A stretch of 64,000 bases of DNA from Streptomyces lydicus (GCF_001729485.1 NZ_CP017157.1:1736001-1800000), one strand, 5' to 3'. Positions 1 through 9,276 are shown, counted from the first letter of the stretch. Made by a program: numbers and translations. The notes: generated by a model not told the origin, from the letters alone.

Positions 1-2084
1 TCGGTGATGAGTCTTTGCTTGATCGCCTCGCTGAAGCCTCCAGGGAGGATTCAGCGTGGCGATTCTTCTACACGCTCACCGGTGGCTGGCGGCGCACTGA
101 ACGCGATGCCCTTGACCTCCGTGGGCAAGACCGTGCAGACCTGGTCCTGCTGGCGCTCGCTGTAGCGCAGGTCGCCAGTGTCGATGCCGGTGTGACGGCT
201 GAAGACCTCGAGCCTTACGCTCAGGCACTTGGCCGTGACCGCGACTGGATCGATTGCGGACTTCGCATCCTTGAGAACAAACGCCTAACTGCAGTGAGCG
301 ACGGAGTTCTGCGCTGCGCACACCTCAGGTCCGCATGGGCGCTAATCACATGGATGCTCCACCCACCGGACGTCAGCTTGCCGGCTCAGAAGCGGATCGT
401 GATTCCGCCGATCGCGTCAGCAGCACCGCCCGTCCCGTCAGCTTACGAGCCCCCTGCCCGCCGTACGCGGCGTGCCCGGGCGCTGCTCCCGCAGAGCCAG
501 GTCGAGGCAGACCGTGAGGCTGTAGCAACTCTTCTCTGTCTCGCGCTGGACGCACACGACACATCACTGCGAGGCGCTGCATGGCTGGTCGGGCGAAATC
601 ACGGGATGGAAGCACGGGGAGTGCTCCGTGAAAACGGCGTCCTCACCCGCTCGCGGCTCCGCGCACTGGCCGAACGTGCACTGGCCACCCCTCCTGGCGT
701 CGATGCGGGTATGGCCGCCCAACTCCTTGAACGGCTGCTGCGTCTGGGCGCGCGTGGCTGCCTGGACCTGATTCGGGATCACCGCTGCAGAATCCGCGAA
801 TGGGTTTTCGATATCTCGCCTGAGAATGGATGGGCGATCGGAGACTTGATTAATACGCTGTCGCACGAGGACCGCATCTTTACCGAGCAACTCCTCGCCG
901 ACATGGACCCACATGCACTCGCGCGCCTGATTCCCGCAGGCGGCTGGCCGCATATTTACTCCACCACTCATGCCGTCGAGAGGATTACACAGAGCGGCGG
1001 TGCGCGTCTTATGCAGAGTGTTGGTGACTCCTATGACCCGAGTGCCTTCCGTGCGCTCGCCGCCAGCCCTCCCGCAAGCATTCGAGATGTTGACGAGCTG
1101 TTCAAAGCCTTGGCCTTTACGTCACGGGATCTTGGGCTCGCGATATTTGAGCAAATGTCTCCCTATCTTGCTGTCCAGGTCTCGCGGAACCCTCCCGTTG
1201 AATCTCAGAAGATGTTCGACACCTGGGCATTCCTCTTGGGATTTGCTCCGCAGTTTCTCCGAGGTAGGCGAGGGCCTGACCGTGCGGCCCGCCGAATGGC
1301 AAAGAACTTCGTCCGTGGCCTCAATATCGACCAACTCGCCAAAGCGCTCTCGCTGCCCCGCACCGACCTAACCTGGCACAACTTTCATGACTTTGTGTCC
1401 TTTGTTTGGGAAGCCGACCCGACGATCGGAAAAGCTATCGTAGGCCGAATGGATCTGGAGACGCTAGCAGCAGAATTTGAGAAAAGCCTTCCGGTGCCGT
1501 CCCGGAATCATCTGTTCGCTGTCGAAGTTCTCTATGAATTCAGACCTGCTGAAGCCCGAGAGCTCCTCGAACGGCACGAGGATCAATATGAAGAAATTGA
1601 TCTTTTGCTCGCTCACATGGCGCCCGGGATGGCAACCCGGCTACTACGCCGCGGCCTGCCGCTCGACCTGGCCCTCCACCTCCAGTACTGGACATTAGCT
1701 GCCGTCCTGCTAGATAGCTTGGCTAGCTGCGATGCTCAAGTTGCAGCCGAACTCGCCGTTGCTAATTGCTCGGGATTTGTCGCGGGGCTTGCCTCCAACT
1801 ACACAGATCCGTTCGAAGGTCTCTCCGCCTGGGTGCAAGCATGCGAGACTCACGCTCCCGGGCTCGTAGATGATGCCATTCGCCAGCTTCCCGCGGGCGC
1901 AGTTGCGGCTTGGGCGGGTGCGCTCCGCAAGCCCGCTCGGAGACACGAGATCACACCGCTCGTATATCGAGCTCTGGGAATAGGAGGGCCGGCAGCAGCA
2001 GAGGCGAAAGAGTTGATGCGCCGCTTCCCTGGCCTGAAGCAACCGGAACGAGACGCGCAGTCATCGCAAAGGGACCTTTGCTGA
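1..2084 (+). CDS. Unknown large protein, 5' end outside the window
   Basis: The reading frame is open to the left edge (codons from base 3 read Gly-Asp-Glu-Ser before the first TTG at 15), so the real start is probably upstream and only about 690 C-terminal residues are visible. I do not recognise the family. The visible part is Leu/Ala/Arg-rich and mostly helical-looking, like the C-terminal repeat region of large STAND-type NTPases, but no Walker motif is present in this portion, so that is only a guess. The DNA is clearly less G/C-biased than the rest of the window, and an in-frame TTA codon at 1695-1697 (Leu of QYWTLAAV) makes expression bldA-dependent in Streptomyces. Both features suggest recent acquisition. 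It stops at TGA 2082-2084. Confidence 0.75.
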   Translation, partial: GDESLLDRLAEASREDSAWRFFYTLTGGWRRTERDALDLRGQDRADLVLLALAVAQVASVDAGVTAEDLEPYAQALGRDRDWIDCGLRILENKRLTAVSDGVLRCAHLRSAWALITWMLHPPDVSLPAQKRIVIPPIASAAPPVPSAYEPPARRTRRARALLPQSQVEADREAVATLLCLALDAHDTSLRGAAWLVGRNHGMEARGVLRENGVLTRSRLRALAERALATPPGVDAGMAAQLLERLLRLGARGCLDLIRDHRCRIREWVFDISPENGWAIGDLINTLSHEDRIFTEQLLADMDPHALARLIPAGGWPHIYSTTHAVERITQSGGARLMQSVGDSYDPSAFRALAASPPASIRDVDELFKALAFTSRDLGLAIFEQMSPYLAVQVSRNPPVESQKMFDTWAFLLGFAPQFLRGRRGPDRAARRMAKNFVRGLNIDQLAKALSLPRTDLTWHNFHDFVSFVWEADPTIGKAIVGRMDLETLAAEFEKSLPVPSRNHLFAVEVLYEFRPAEARELLERHEDQYEEIDLLLAHMAPGMATRLLRRGLPLDLALHLQYWTLAAVLLDSLASCDAQVAAELAVANCSGFVAGLASNYTDPFEGLSAWVQACETHAPGLVDDAIRQLPAGAVAAWAGALRKPARRHEITPLVYRALGIGGPAAAEAKELMRRFPGLKQPERDAQSSQRDLC

Positions 2085-2309
2085 CCTGGGCTCCTGCGGG
2101 TGCTGGGAGGGCTCGACAGGACAGTTGCCGCCGGCGACGCCCTGGGCCAGATGCGCCTTAACGGTCGGAGTGAGTAGGACGTTTCGGTGGATCACGAGGG
2201 CCTTCTGGCTCGCCGGTAGATGTCACAATCCGCCGAGTCAGAAGGTCGTTACCTCCTCAAGCACCAGCGAGAGATTGCCGTCCGTCACCAACGTGCCGGT
2301 ACAGCAGAG

Positions 2310-2627
2310 CTACGGGGCCTTCGGCTGGGCTTGCTGCACTACGTCGAACGACCACAACGTAGAGCCGCTAGCTGCCGGCTTCGGCCGGTCGCCACCGCCC
2401 TGGTGGGCCGCCTTCATGGGGCCCTCCATCCACGCCTGGAATGACTCCTCGTCACGCCACCGCGTGTACACCAGGTAGTCGTCGGTGCCTTCGACCGGGC
2501 GGAGGAGTTCGAACCACTCGAAGCCGTCTGAGCTCTCAACCGCGTGGGCGCGGGAGGCGAAGCGCTTCTCAAGGGTTTCCCGCTGCTCGGCGGGGACGGT
2601 CAGTACGTTGATCTTGACTACGCTCAT
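2310..2627 (-). CDS. Antibiotic biosynthesis monooxygenase (ABM) domain protein
   Basis: This 105-aa protein has the ABM ferredoxin-like fold signature: an N-terminal strand VVKINVLTVPAEQRETLEKRF, a central DGFEWFELLRPVEGTDDYLVYTRW, and WRDEESFQAWMEGP. Members are small dimeric monooxygenases or haem-degrading enzymes (HmoA/MhuD/IsdG type). The FEWFELLRP segment and the conserved W of the SFQAWM helix are typical, but which substrate it acts on cannot be read from sequence. The ATG at 2627 is preferred over the open-frame extension to 2645 because homologues begin MSVVKIN, and a truncated paralogue lying just upstream starts at the same residue. It is followed by about 225 bp without a recognisable gene, before the large ORF. 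Confidence 0.8.
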   Translation of the reverse strand: MSVVKINVLTVPAEQRETLEKRFASRAHAVESSDGFEWFELLRPVEGTDDYLVYTRWRDEESFQAWMEGPMKAAHQGGGDRPKPAASGSTLWSFDVVQQAQPKAP

Positions 2628-2691
2628 GCGCCCATCTTGCCGCATGTGGTGTTAGCGGAGTGTCAGCGGCATCGAGCGGAACGGTGGTACA

Positions 2692-2838
2692 TCAGAGCAC
2701 CCGTTGCGGCCGCAGCAGCTCGAACCACTCGAAGCCGTCCGAGGAGTCCACGGTGCCGGCGCGCGAGGCGAAGCGCTTTTCCAGGACCTCCCGTTGCTCG
2801 GCGGGGACGGTCAGAACGTTGATCTTCACGATGCTCAT
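2692..2838 (-). pseudogene. Truncated tandem copy of the ABM gene
   Basis: This 48-codon frame begins MSIVKINVLTVPAEQREV and matches the first about 44 residues of the intact ABM gene at 2310-2627 almost residue for residue, through FEWFELLRP. It then runs into QRVL and stop at 2692-2694. The homology stops abruptly after the third strand, so the C-terminal half of the domain is missing. The two copies lie head-to-tail on the minus strand, 64 bp apart. This looks like an old tandem duplication whose upstream copy lost its 3' half, or a deletion between copies. A short peptide may still be made, but it could not form the ABM fold. Confidence 0.7.
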
Positions 2839-2901
2839 GGTGGCCATCGTGCCGCATGGGGTGGGAAAGGCGTGGGTCAGGGCCGCGGGTGGGTCGGGTT
2901 T

Positions 2902-3381
2902 TCAGGCGTGGAGTTTCAGGCTTTTGGTGATCTTGTCGATGGTGCCGCGGGGGCCGTAGACCGCCAGGCCCACCAGGTCGAGGGCGTCGGCGGCCACCGT
3001 GCGGACCGCCGCGCGGTTGTCGGTGTCGTTGCCGGTCCGGAACATGTCCGCGGTGTACAGCGCGGTCGGTACGGCGCGGCGGAGGGCGCGGGCATGGGTG
3101 CGGGCCAGTGCGTCGGCGTCCGCGGTGTAGCACAGCACCGGCTCCCGGAAGAGCGCCAGATAGCCGTGCCCGGAGGCGTCCTCGTAGTCCTTGCCCATGA
3201 CGGTGTCCGAGGCGTGTGCGATGCCGCTCGCCAGGAATGCGGTGACGTTGAGCTTCTGCCACACGGCGAGGTCGTCGCGGACGATGACGGCGATCTTGGT
3301 GTCGAAGCGGAGCGGCGGGGCGACGGCCCCCTCGGAGCCGGATGCGGTGGCGGGCAGCGGTGCAGCGGTCGTTGAGGTCAT
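2902..3381 (-). CDS. DUF2000 family protein
   Basis: This 159-aa protein has the DUF2000 pattern: [22 protein letters not shown] at the start of the domain, a central [20 protein letters not shown], and a C-terminal [18 protein letters not shown]. The family's biochemical function is unknown; its fold resembles peptidyl-tRNA hydrolase 2. The ATG at 3381 is chosen over the open-frame start at 3441 because the extra residues show no family similarity and would overlap the divergent promoter. It is divergently transcribed from the AraC-family gene at 3449, with only 67 bp between starts, so that regulator probably controls it. Confidence 0.8.
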   Translation of the reverse strand: MTSTTAAPLPATASGSEGAVAPPLRFDTKIAVIVRDDLAVWQKLNVTAFLASGIAHASDTVMGKDYEDASGHGYLALFREPVLCYTADADALARTHARALRRAVPTALYTADMFRTGNDTDNRAAVRTVAADALDLVGLAVYGPRGTIDKITKSLKLHA

Positions 3382-3448
3382 GCGGGGAGTCTCGTCCGGC
3401 ATCCGGACGGCCGTCTTGAACGCTGGTGCGGCGCTGCACACTGGGGGG

Positions 3449-4411
3449 ATGAGCAGGCAGCAGGACGGGGACTGGGTGCGCTACTGGCGCGATCCGGACC
3501 GGCCCCTGGAAGCGATGCACGCGCACTTCGTCCGCCATGTCTTCGCTCCGCACAGCCACGACGCCTACTCCTTCGCCGTGACGGAGACCGGCGCGCAGCG
3601 CTTCACCTGCCGCGGTGCCGGGCACACCAGCGCCGCCGGCATGGTGATGGCGTTCAACCCGGACGATCCGCACGACGGCGAGGCGGCCGCCGACCTCGGC
3701 TTCACCTACCGGATCATGCACATCGGCCCGGAGGTGGTGCGCGCCGTCCTCGACGACGTCACCGACGGCCGGGGCGCCATGCCGCTGTTCGACCGCCCGG
3801 TGGTCGACGACCCGGTGCTGGCCCGGGCCCTGCACCGGCTGCACCCGGCGCTGGTCGGCGGCGCGGACCCGCTGGTCCGGGAGGAGCGGCTCGGGGTGGC
3901 CGTCGAGGCCATGGTGCGGCGCAACGCGTCCCGCGGCGTGGTCGGCGCCGGGCCGCGGGAACCGGCCGGGGGCGACCGGACCCGGGCGGCCCGGCGGGTG
4001 CGCGAACTGCTCGCCGCCGCCTACGACCAGCCGTTGACCGCCCAGGACCTCGCGGACGCGGCCGGCTGCAGCCGCTTCGCGCTCTACCGGGCGTTCCGGG
4101 CCGAGTACGGCATGGCGCCCAGCGACTTCCAACGGCTGCTGCGGCTGCGCCGCGCACGGTCGCTGCTGATCGCCGGCCGGACCCCCGCGGAGGCGGCCAC
4201 CGAGGCCGGCTTCGCGGACCAGGCGCACTTCCACCGCTGGTTCGTGCGCTGCTTCGGCGTCACACCGGGGGCATTCCGCCGGGCGGGGGCACGTACACCG
4301 CCACCGGCCGGCGCGCGCGGGCCCCGGCGGCGAGTGCCACCGCCCCCGCCAGCAGGAGCAGCAGCGTCCCTCCGGCCGTCAGCAACCAGGCCGGGACGCC
4401 GCCCACTGTGA
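3449..4411 (+). CDS. AraC-family transcriptional regulator
   Basis: This 320-aa protein has an N-terminal cupin-like sensing domain ([17 protein letters not shown] and FNPDDPHDG) and a C-terminal double HTH. The first helix-turn-helix is [21 protein letters not shown] and the second ends in the family hallmark [22 protein letters not shown]. It should bind DNA near its own promoter and the adjacent DUF2000 gene. The ATG at 3449 follows a GGGGGG tract and gives the normal family length; the frame is open further upstream, but that part lies inside the DUF2000 gene. The last about 45 residues form a Pro/Arg/Ala-rich tail that overlaps the end of the convergent DUF2330 gene by 152 bp. Confidence 0.88.
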   Translation: MSRQQDGDWVRYWRDPDRPLEAMHAHFVRHVFAPHSHDAYSFAVTETGAQRFTCRGAGHTSAAGMVMAFNPDDPHDGEAAADLGFTYRIMHIGPEVVRAVLDDVTDGRGAMPLFDRPVVDDPVLARALHRLHPALVGGADPLVREERLGVAVEAMVRRNASRGVVGAGPREPAGGDRTRAARRVRELLAAAYDQPLTAQDLADAAGCSRFALYRAFRAEYGMAPSDFQRLLRLRRARSLLIAGRTPAEAATEAGFADQAHFHRWFVRCFGVTPGAFRRAGARTPPPAGARGPRRRVPPPPPAGAAASLRPSATRPGRRPL

Positions 4412-5489
4412 GCAGCGTGTCGGTGTATCTGACCTGCCGGAACGACGTGTCCTTGGGGGCGCGGCGGAGTTCGTGATCGCCGGTGATGCGGTGCGGCCGC
4501 GGGAAGTTCTGTTCCACGGCGGTGAGGAAGGTCCCCTCGGAGGCGTGGGCGGGGTGGGCGTGGCCGGTGGTCCCCTCGTCACGGCCGGGCCGGAGGAGGG
4601 CGCGCACCGCTCCGTCCGGGGCGATCCGGCCCGCGAAGGTGACCTCGGGCCGGGCGCCGCCGATCGCGCTGCGTGGCTCCATCCGGTGCGGTGCGAGGAC
4701 GTAGAGCCCCAGCGACTGCGGCGTCTTGGCGAGGCGGGAGAGGCGCATGGGGTAGACGAGACGTTCGCTGGCGAACGACAGCCGCAGCGGGTCGAGGGTG
4801 CCCGTCAGCGGGCCGCCCGCCTCGGCGGGGGCGAGCCGGATCGCCACGTACTCCCAGCGCCGCGCCACGTACGGGCGGAGCTCGGTCGCCAGGGACGCGG
4901 GCAGCCGGAAGCCCTCGGACTTCAGCCAGGTGCGCAGTGCGCCGGGGTCGGTGGCGGTCAGCCGGGCGACGTCGAAGGGGCCCAGGCGCTCGCGGCCGAC
5001 CACGCCGACCCCCGGCCCGCGGGCCCCGGGCAGCGGCGCCTCGGCACTGTCGCCCCCCGCGAACGGCCAGTCGCCGCCCCGGGGCCAGAAGTAGTGGCGC
5101 TGTGCGACGGCCGGCTCGGTCAGCGACGAGAGCTGGTCGAAGAGCGCGGGGTCGCCCAGCCGCACCGTGGCCCGGTGCGGGACGGGCATGATCCACGCGG
5201 CGTCCGGGGCGGTGCCGTCCACCGTCAGGCGCATCACGATCTGCTCGGTCCTGCCGTCCCAGGTCACCGCGGAGGTCTCCCGGTGCACCGCCATGGTCAT
5301 CCGCGGGTCGTGCACCATCGCACCGCAACCGCAGGCGTACGCGGGCCTGGCCAGCGACACCAGCTGCACCGCCAGCAGCAGCAACACCACCAGCAGCGCC
5401 CGCCGCCGCGCAGCGGGCCGCAGCGCGGCGGCCGCGGCCCGGCCCCCGTCCCCGCCGTGTCCCGCGCCCGCTCCCCGTCCCCGTTCCAT
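4260..5489 (-). CDS. DUF2330 domain secreted/membrane protein
   Basis: This 409-aa protein has an N-terminal signal segment ([24 protein letters not shown]). A CGCG motif directly after the predicted cleavage site is typical of DUF2330 proteins, whose function is unknown. The extracytoplasmic domain contains [24 protein letters not shown] and WEYVAIRL, and a single C-terminal membrane helix ([22 protein letters not shown]) is followed by an Arg-rich cytoplasmic end. It is therefore probably anchored in the membrane facing out. Its 3' end runs 152 bp into the convergent AraC gene. It may be monocistronic, since both neighbours point elsewhere. Confidence 0.82.
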   Translation of the reverse strand: MERGRGAGAGHGGDGGRAAAAALRPAARRRALLVVLLLLAVQLVSLARPAYACGCGAMVHDPRMTMAVHRETSAVTWDGRTEQIVMRLTVDGTAPDAAWIMPVPHRATVRLGDPALFDQLSSLTEPAVAQRHYFWPRGGDWPFAGGDSAEAPLPGARGPGVGVVGRERLGPFDVARLTATDPGALRTWLKSEGFRLPASLATELRPYVARRWEYVAIRLAPAEAGGPLTGTLDPLRLSFASERLVYPMRLSRLAKTPQSLGLYVLAPHRMEPRSAIGGARPEVTFAGRIAPDGAVRALLRPGRDEGTTGHAHPAHASEGTFLTAVEQNFPRPHRITGDHELRRAPKDTSFRQVRYTDTLLTVGGVPAWLLTAGGTLLLLLAGAVALAAGARARRPVAVYVPPPGGMPPV

Positions 5490-5567
5490 CGCGCCCCGCC
5501 CCGCCTCGTGCCGTCCTGTTCCGCCCCACAGACGGTGACCGCGGTCCGGCCGGTTCCCGGGCGGTAC

Positions 5568-5597
5568 AGAACGCCGCAGGCCAGAACGCCGCAGGCC
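5568..5597. repeat. Two tandem copies of a 15-bp unit
   Basis: AGAACGCCGCAGGCC occurs at 5568-5582 and again, identically, at 5583-5597, directly before the hairpin that probably ends the MFS transcript. It is non-coding. The second copy supplies the first bases of the hairpin's left arm. Confidence 0.8.
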
Positions 5598-5624
5598 CGG
5601 CCGGAAGGGTCCGGACGGGCCTGC
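5591..5624 (-). terminator. Hairpin terminator after the MFS gene
   Basis: A 15-bp stem (left arm 5591-5605, right arm 5610-5624, one mismatch) with a 4-nt loop lies 49 bp beyond the stop of the minus-strand MFS gene. It has no long U tract, which is usual for Streptomyces terminators. Confidence 0.65.
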
Positions 5625-5672
5625 GTGGCGTGCTGGGGCCGTGCGGCGGGGCGCGCCGCACGCGGGGGTGGC

Positions 5673-7220
5673 TCAGGCGGTCGAGGCCGCGGTGGCCGGG
5701 CGACGGGCCGCCCGTACGACGTCCCGGGCCTCCGCCTCGTTCTCGACGGCCGGCGGGGAGCCGGGCAGCGGCTTGCGGGCGCTCTCCGACATCAGCAGGA
5801 CGGCGATGCCGCCGATCACGGCCGCCGCCATCATGTAGTAGGCGGGCATCATCGTGTTGCCGGTGGCGCCGATCAGGGCGGTGACCACCAGCGGCGTCGT
5901 ACCGCCGAACAGCGACACGGAGACGTTGAAGCCGATCGACAGCGAGCCGTAGCGGACCCGGGTCGGGAACAGCGCGGGCAGCGTGGCCGGCATCGTCGAG
6001 GTGAAGGTGACCAGCAGCAGGCCGAGCGCGGCCATGCCCAGCACGATGGCGAGCAGCGATCCCTGCCGGATGAGCAGCAGGGCCGGCACGGACAGCACCA
6101 GGAAGCCGAGGCAGCCCGCGGCGATCACCGGGCGGCGGCCGAAGCGGTCGCTGAGCCGGCCGGCGAACGGCTGGACGCCCATCATCAGCACCATCACACC
6201 GAGGACGACCAGCAGCCCGTGCGTCTCGTCGTACTTCAGCTCCGAGGTCAGATAGCTCGGCATGTACGACAGCAGCATGTAGTCCGTGACGTTGAAGACC
6301 AGGACCAGGCCGATGCACAGCAGCATGGACCGCCACTGACCGAAGATCATCTCGCGGACGCCGATGCGCTTCTCGGCCTCGCGGCGCGCCTTCTCCTTGG
6401 TCCGCGCCTCCTTCTCCAACTGGGCGAAGGCCGGGGTCTCCTCAAGCCGCATCCGCAGGTACAGGCCGATGATGCCCATCGGGCCGGCGATCAGGAACGG
6501 GATGCGCCAGCCCCAGGAGTTGAGGTCCTCGGTGGACAGCAGCGCGGTCATCAGCGTGACCAGGCCGGCGCCGCCGACGTAACCGGCGAGCGTGCCGAAC
6601 TCCAGCCAGCTGCCGAGGAATCCGCGCTTCTTGTCGGGCGCGTACTCGGCGATGAAGGTGGAGGCGCCCCCGTATTCACCGCCGGTGGAGAAGCCCTGCA
6701 CCAGGCGGGCGACGAGCAGCAGGACGGGCGCGCCGACGCCGATGGAGGCGTACGACGGGATCAGCCCGATGGCGAAGGTGCCCACCGCCATCATGATCAT
6801 GGTGATCGCGAGGACCTTCTGCCGGCCGATCCGGTCACCGAGCGGGCCGAACACCATGCCGCCGATGGGCCGGACGAGGAACGCCGCCGCGAAGGCGCCG
6901 AACGTCGACAGCAACTGCGCGGTCGGGTTCCCGGACGGGAAGAAGACGTGCCCGAGGGTGACCGCGATGTAGCTGTAGACGCCGAAGTCGAACCACTCCA
7001 TCGCATTGCCCAGCGCGGCGGCCGACACCGCGCGCTTGACCATCGCGGGGTCGACGACGGTCACCTCGCCCGATGACTGCAGTTCCGGGTCCGGCTCTCT
7101 CTCCTGCGGCGGACCGGATGCGGCGTCGGCACGGCTGCCGGCCGGCTTGCTGGGCCCTTGGGCGACGGGGGACTGCGTCGGCACGTGTTCGCTCGCCTGC
7201 GCTCTCTTGGACGACTGCAT
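5673..7220 (-). CDS. MHS-family MFS transporter (ProP/KgtP-like)
   Basis: This 515-aa, 12-helix transporter belongs to the metabolite:H+ symporter group. Recognisable signatures are GNAMEWFDFGVYSYIA in helix 1, RPIGGMVFGPLGDRIGRQKVL around the first cytoplasmic loop, GFSTGGEYGGA in helix 5, and GRLSDRFGRRPV in the middle loop. Family members import proline/betaine, citrate, 2-oxoglutarate or shikimate; the substrate here cannot be deduced. An Arg/Lys/Glu-rich central loop (KEARTKEKARREAEKR) separates the two six-helix halves. The ATG at 7220 is preceded by GGCGGA; an internal start close to helix 1 is also possible. A Crp-type site lies about 220 bp upstream and a terminator follows. Confidence 0.87.
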   Translation of the reverse strand: MQSSKRAQASEHVPTQSPVAQGPSKPAGSRADAASGPPQEREPDPELQSSGEVTVVDPAMVKRAVSAAALGNAMEWFDFGVYSYIAVTLGHVFFPSGNPTAQLLSTFGAFAAAFLVRPIGGMVFGPLGDRIGRQKVLAITMIMMAVGTFAIGLIPSYASIGVGAPVLLLVARLVQGFSTGGEYGGASTFIAEYAPDKKRGFLGSWLEFGTLAGYVGGAGLVTLMTALLSTEDLNSWGWRIPFLIAGPMGIIGLYLRMRLEETPAFAQLEKEARTKEKARREAEKRIGVREMIFGQWRSMLLCIGLVLVFNVTDYMLLSYMPSYLTSELKYDETHGLLVVLGVMVLMMGVQPFAGRLSDRFGRRPVIAAGCLGFLVLSVPALLLIRQGSLLAIVLGMAALGLLLVTFTSTMPATLPALFPTRVRYGSLSIGFNVSVSLFGGTTPLVVTALIGATGNTMMPAYYMMAAAVIGGIAVLLMSESARKPLPGSPPAVENEAEARDVVRAARRPATAASTA

Positions 7221-7441
7221 GACAGCGTTCCGCCGTGGGGAAGCGGAACGGAGCCCGCCGTTGAGCGACGGGCAAAGGTCGACCATAGGGGCAGACTGGA
7301 TCATTACGGACAGTGTCCGGGTGACCGCACAGTCAGCCGTATACCCGCTCCTTCCAGGGGAAACGCGCTTTCTCGAAGAGATTGGCGAGGCGCGCGGTTG
7401 TGATCCATATCGCGGGGATCCGCTGCAACCGTCGGGGGTGT

Positions 7442-7457
7442 TGTGATGTGTGTCACA
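7442..7457. promoter_or_regulatory. Crp-type palindrome upstream of the MFS gene
   Basis: TGTGATGTGTGTCACA fits TGTGA-N6-TCACA exactly and also fits the Streptomyces Crp pattern GTG-N6-GNCAC. It lies about 220 bp before the start of the minus-strand MFS gene and downstream of the CU044_5270 terminator, so it most likely belongs to the MFS promoter. The remainder of the 7221-7582 gap shows no gene. Confidence 0.55.
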
Positions 7458-7487
7458 CGCAAGCGACCCGGGGGCCCTCCATGCGAA

Positions 7488-7520
7488 ACGGCGCGGCGGC
7501 ACCGTGCTCCGCCGCGCCGT
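7488..7520 (-). terminator. Hairpin terminator after the sigma factor operon
   Basis: A perfect 12-bp stem (7488-7499 with 7509-7520) and a 9-nt loop sit 62 bp past the stop of the minus-strand CU044_5270 gene. Confidence 0.65.
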
Positions 7521-7582
7521 AGTGGATCGTCGCGTCCCTCAAGGATCGGCCATCCCGTGCCCCCTCGCCACTCGGGCGGGCG

Positions 7583-8617
7583 TCACGGCATCCACGCCTC
7601 GTACGACATCACCTCGCCGGCCTTGATCCTGAAGTCCGGCTGGGCCTCGGTGAAGGTGACCTCCAAGCCGAGGAGTTCGCCGGTGCCGGGGTCGAGGATC
7701 ACCATCTGCCGCGTCCCCTTCGCGGCGCCACCGCTGCCGTGCGGGCCTCCGGACCCGTCGTGGACGTACGCCTGGCCGCGCCGGCCCAGCCGGTCGGTGA
7801 CCGCGCCCGCCGGCCGCAGCCCGTCCGCCTCGGCCAGCAGCCGCACGATCGCGGCCGTCTCCCGGGGGCCCGGCGTCCACTCCTGACGGAACGCGGAGAG
7901 CGCCTCCAGGAGTTGGGGCGTGGTGCGGATGCCGCCCGCCCCGCCGTACAGCTGCGCCAGGTGGTCGCGCAGCGCCGCCGGGTCCGTCGGCGGTGCCGTC
8001 CGCGCGGACAGCCCGCTGTGCCGGGCCTCGGAGCCCGCCGGATAGGTCTCGTGGTGCAGGACCTTGCCGTCGCTGACGGTCCGCCAGTGGCCGTCGTCGT
8101 CATGGATCACCGGGCGGCCCGGGTGCCGCGGATCGGTGGCCACGACCATCTCGGAGCCGCTGCCGTCGGCGTTCCAACGGGTGATGCGCTCCTCGGGCAC
8201 GGTCACGGGCGGCGCGGCGTCCGGGCCGGACTCCAGGCTCAGGTACCAGCTCTGCAGGTGGCTGCCCCGGCGCGGCCCGTCCGCGGCACCGGCCGCGCGC
8301 GCCCTGGCCGCCGCCCGGCGGGCGAGCACGTCCAGCGACACCGCCGGAGTGCCGGCGCGCGGCGCCAGGGCGACCGGTGCCGCGACGGCCGGGCCGCTGC
8401 CGGCGTCGGAGAAGGTGAAGGCGAGCACGGCGACGAGCGCGAGCACCGCGGCCTCGGCGCGCAGCACGAGGCGCCGCCCGGCCCGCCGGGTGCGCCTGCT
8501 GTGCAGGAGACGGTTCAGGGCCCGCTCGGCGCGGGCGTCCAGCGGCCGGTCCCGCCAGGGTCCTTCGCCGGCCGGTACGGGATTGGCCGCGCGCAGCAGC
8601 TCCAGTTCGTCATGCAT
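7583..8617 (-). CDS. CU044_5270 family protein, probable membrane partner of the ECF sigma factor
   Basis: This 344-aa protein has a cytoplasmic N-terminus, one membrane helix (AEAAVLALVAVLAFTFS) and a large extracytoplasmic C-terminal domain. The layout SLDVLARRAAARARA, then QSWYLSLE, then LDPGTGELLGLEVTF is that of the CU044_5270 family, which is encoded next to ECF sigma factors in actinomycetes and is thought to act in the same signalling pathway. Its start overlaps the end of the sigma factor gene by 8 bp, so the two are translationally coupled. No zinc-binding HxxxCxxC anti-sigma motif is visible, so an anti-sigma role is an inference from context only. Confidence 0.8.
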   Translation of the reverse strand: MHDELELLRAANPVPAGEGPWRDRPLDARAERALNRLLHSRRTRRAGRRLVLRAEAAVLALVAVLAFTFSDAGSGPAVAAPVALAPRAGTPAVSLDVLARRAAARARAAGAADGPRRGSHLQSWYLSLESGPDAAPPVTVPEERITRWNADGSGSEMVVATDPRHPGRPVIHDDDGHWRTVSDGKVLHHETYPAGSEARHSGLSARTAPPTDPAALRDHLAQLYGGAGGIRTTPQLLEALSAFRQEWTPGPRETAAIVRLLAEADGLRPAGAVTDRLGRRGQAYVHDGSGGPHGSGGAAKGTRQMVILDPGTGELLGLEVTFTEAQPDFRIKAGEVMSYEAWMP

Positions 8618-9149
8618 GGCGGTCGTCTCCTGCTCGTACGGACACGGTCATCCGCATACGGTCGATCTCCGTGCGAAGGCGGCGGCGCGCCCGGTGCAGC
8701 CGCATGGCCGCCGCGCCCGGACCGCACCCGAGGACCTCCGCCAGCTCCTCGACGGTCAGTTCCTCCCAGGTGGCCAGCCGCAGCACCTCCTGGTCGGCGG
8801 GGGAGAGGCGGGCCAGCACCTCGTGCACCCACGCGCCGGGCCGGTCCGCGTCCGGGCTCTCGACGGTCTGCCGCTGGTGCGCCGCCTCGTGGTTGCCCAG
8901 GCGGCGCAGCAGCCGCCGGTAACGGCCCAGCCCGCGCACCGTGTTGGCCAGGCAGTTGCGGGCCACCCCGTACAGCCAGGGCAGCGGCGCCTCGGGAAGT
9001 TCGGCGCGACGTCTCCAGGCTATGGAGAAGACCTCCGCCACCACTTCCTCGACGTCGTGTGCCTGCCCGTCCAGCCGCCGCGCCACGAAGCGGCTGACCG
9101 CCCAGTAGTGCGCGCGATAGGCGTCGGCGAAGGCGTCGTCCGTGCTCAT
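8610..9149 (-). CDS. ECF RNA polymerase sigma factor
   Basis: This 179-aa sigma-70 family protein contains only regions 2 and 4. Region 2 is seen in [22 protein letters not shown] and [13 protein letters not shown]; region 4 in [45 protein letters not shown], a typical helix-turn-helix for -35 recognition. It is the first gene of a two-gene operon with a CU044_5270 membrane protein that overlaps its 3' end. The ATG at 9149 gives the usual family length. Such pairs usually respond to an envelope or extracellular signal; which one is unknown. Confidence 0.9.
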   Translation of the reverse strand: MSTDDAFADAYRAHYWAVSRFVARRLDGQAHDVEEVVAEVFSIAWRRRAELPEAPLPWLYGVARNCLANTVRGLGRYRRLLRRLGNHEAAHQRQTVESPDADRPGAWVHEVLARLSPADQEVLRLATWEELTVEELAEVLGCGPGAAAMRLHRARRRLRTEIDRMRMTVSVRAGDDRHA

Positions 9150-9276
9150 GAACCGTTGGTGTCCGGCATGCCCCCGATCTTCACACCCTGCTCGGGTGAG
9201 ACTTCACACCCGGCCGCGACGGCCCTTCGTGCCCGTGGGCGGTGAGGTGTGCCGCGGCCCCGGACACCTACGGGGC

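Noticed and set aside
2085..2309. Possible transposase remnant in the gap after the first gene
   Set aside because: Translations in all frames show no transposase motif and no terminal inverted repeats were found.
4473..7076. Very long plus-strand open frame (867 codons) opposite the DUF2330 and MFS genes
   Set aside because: High-GC antisense artefact. The encoded sequence is low-complexity (Gly/Arg/His/Gln), while both minus-strand genes have clear family motifs.
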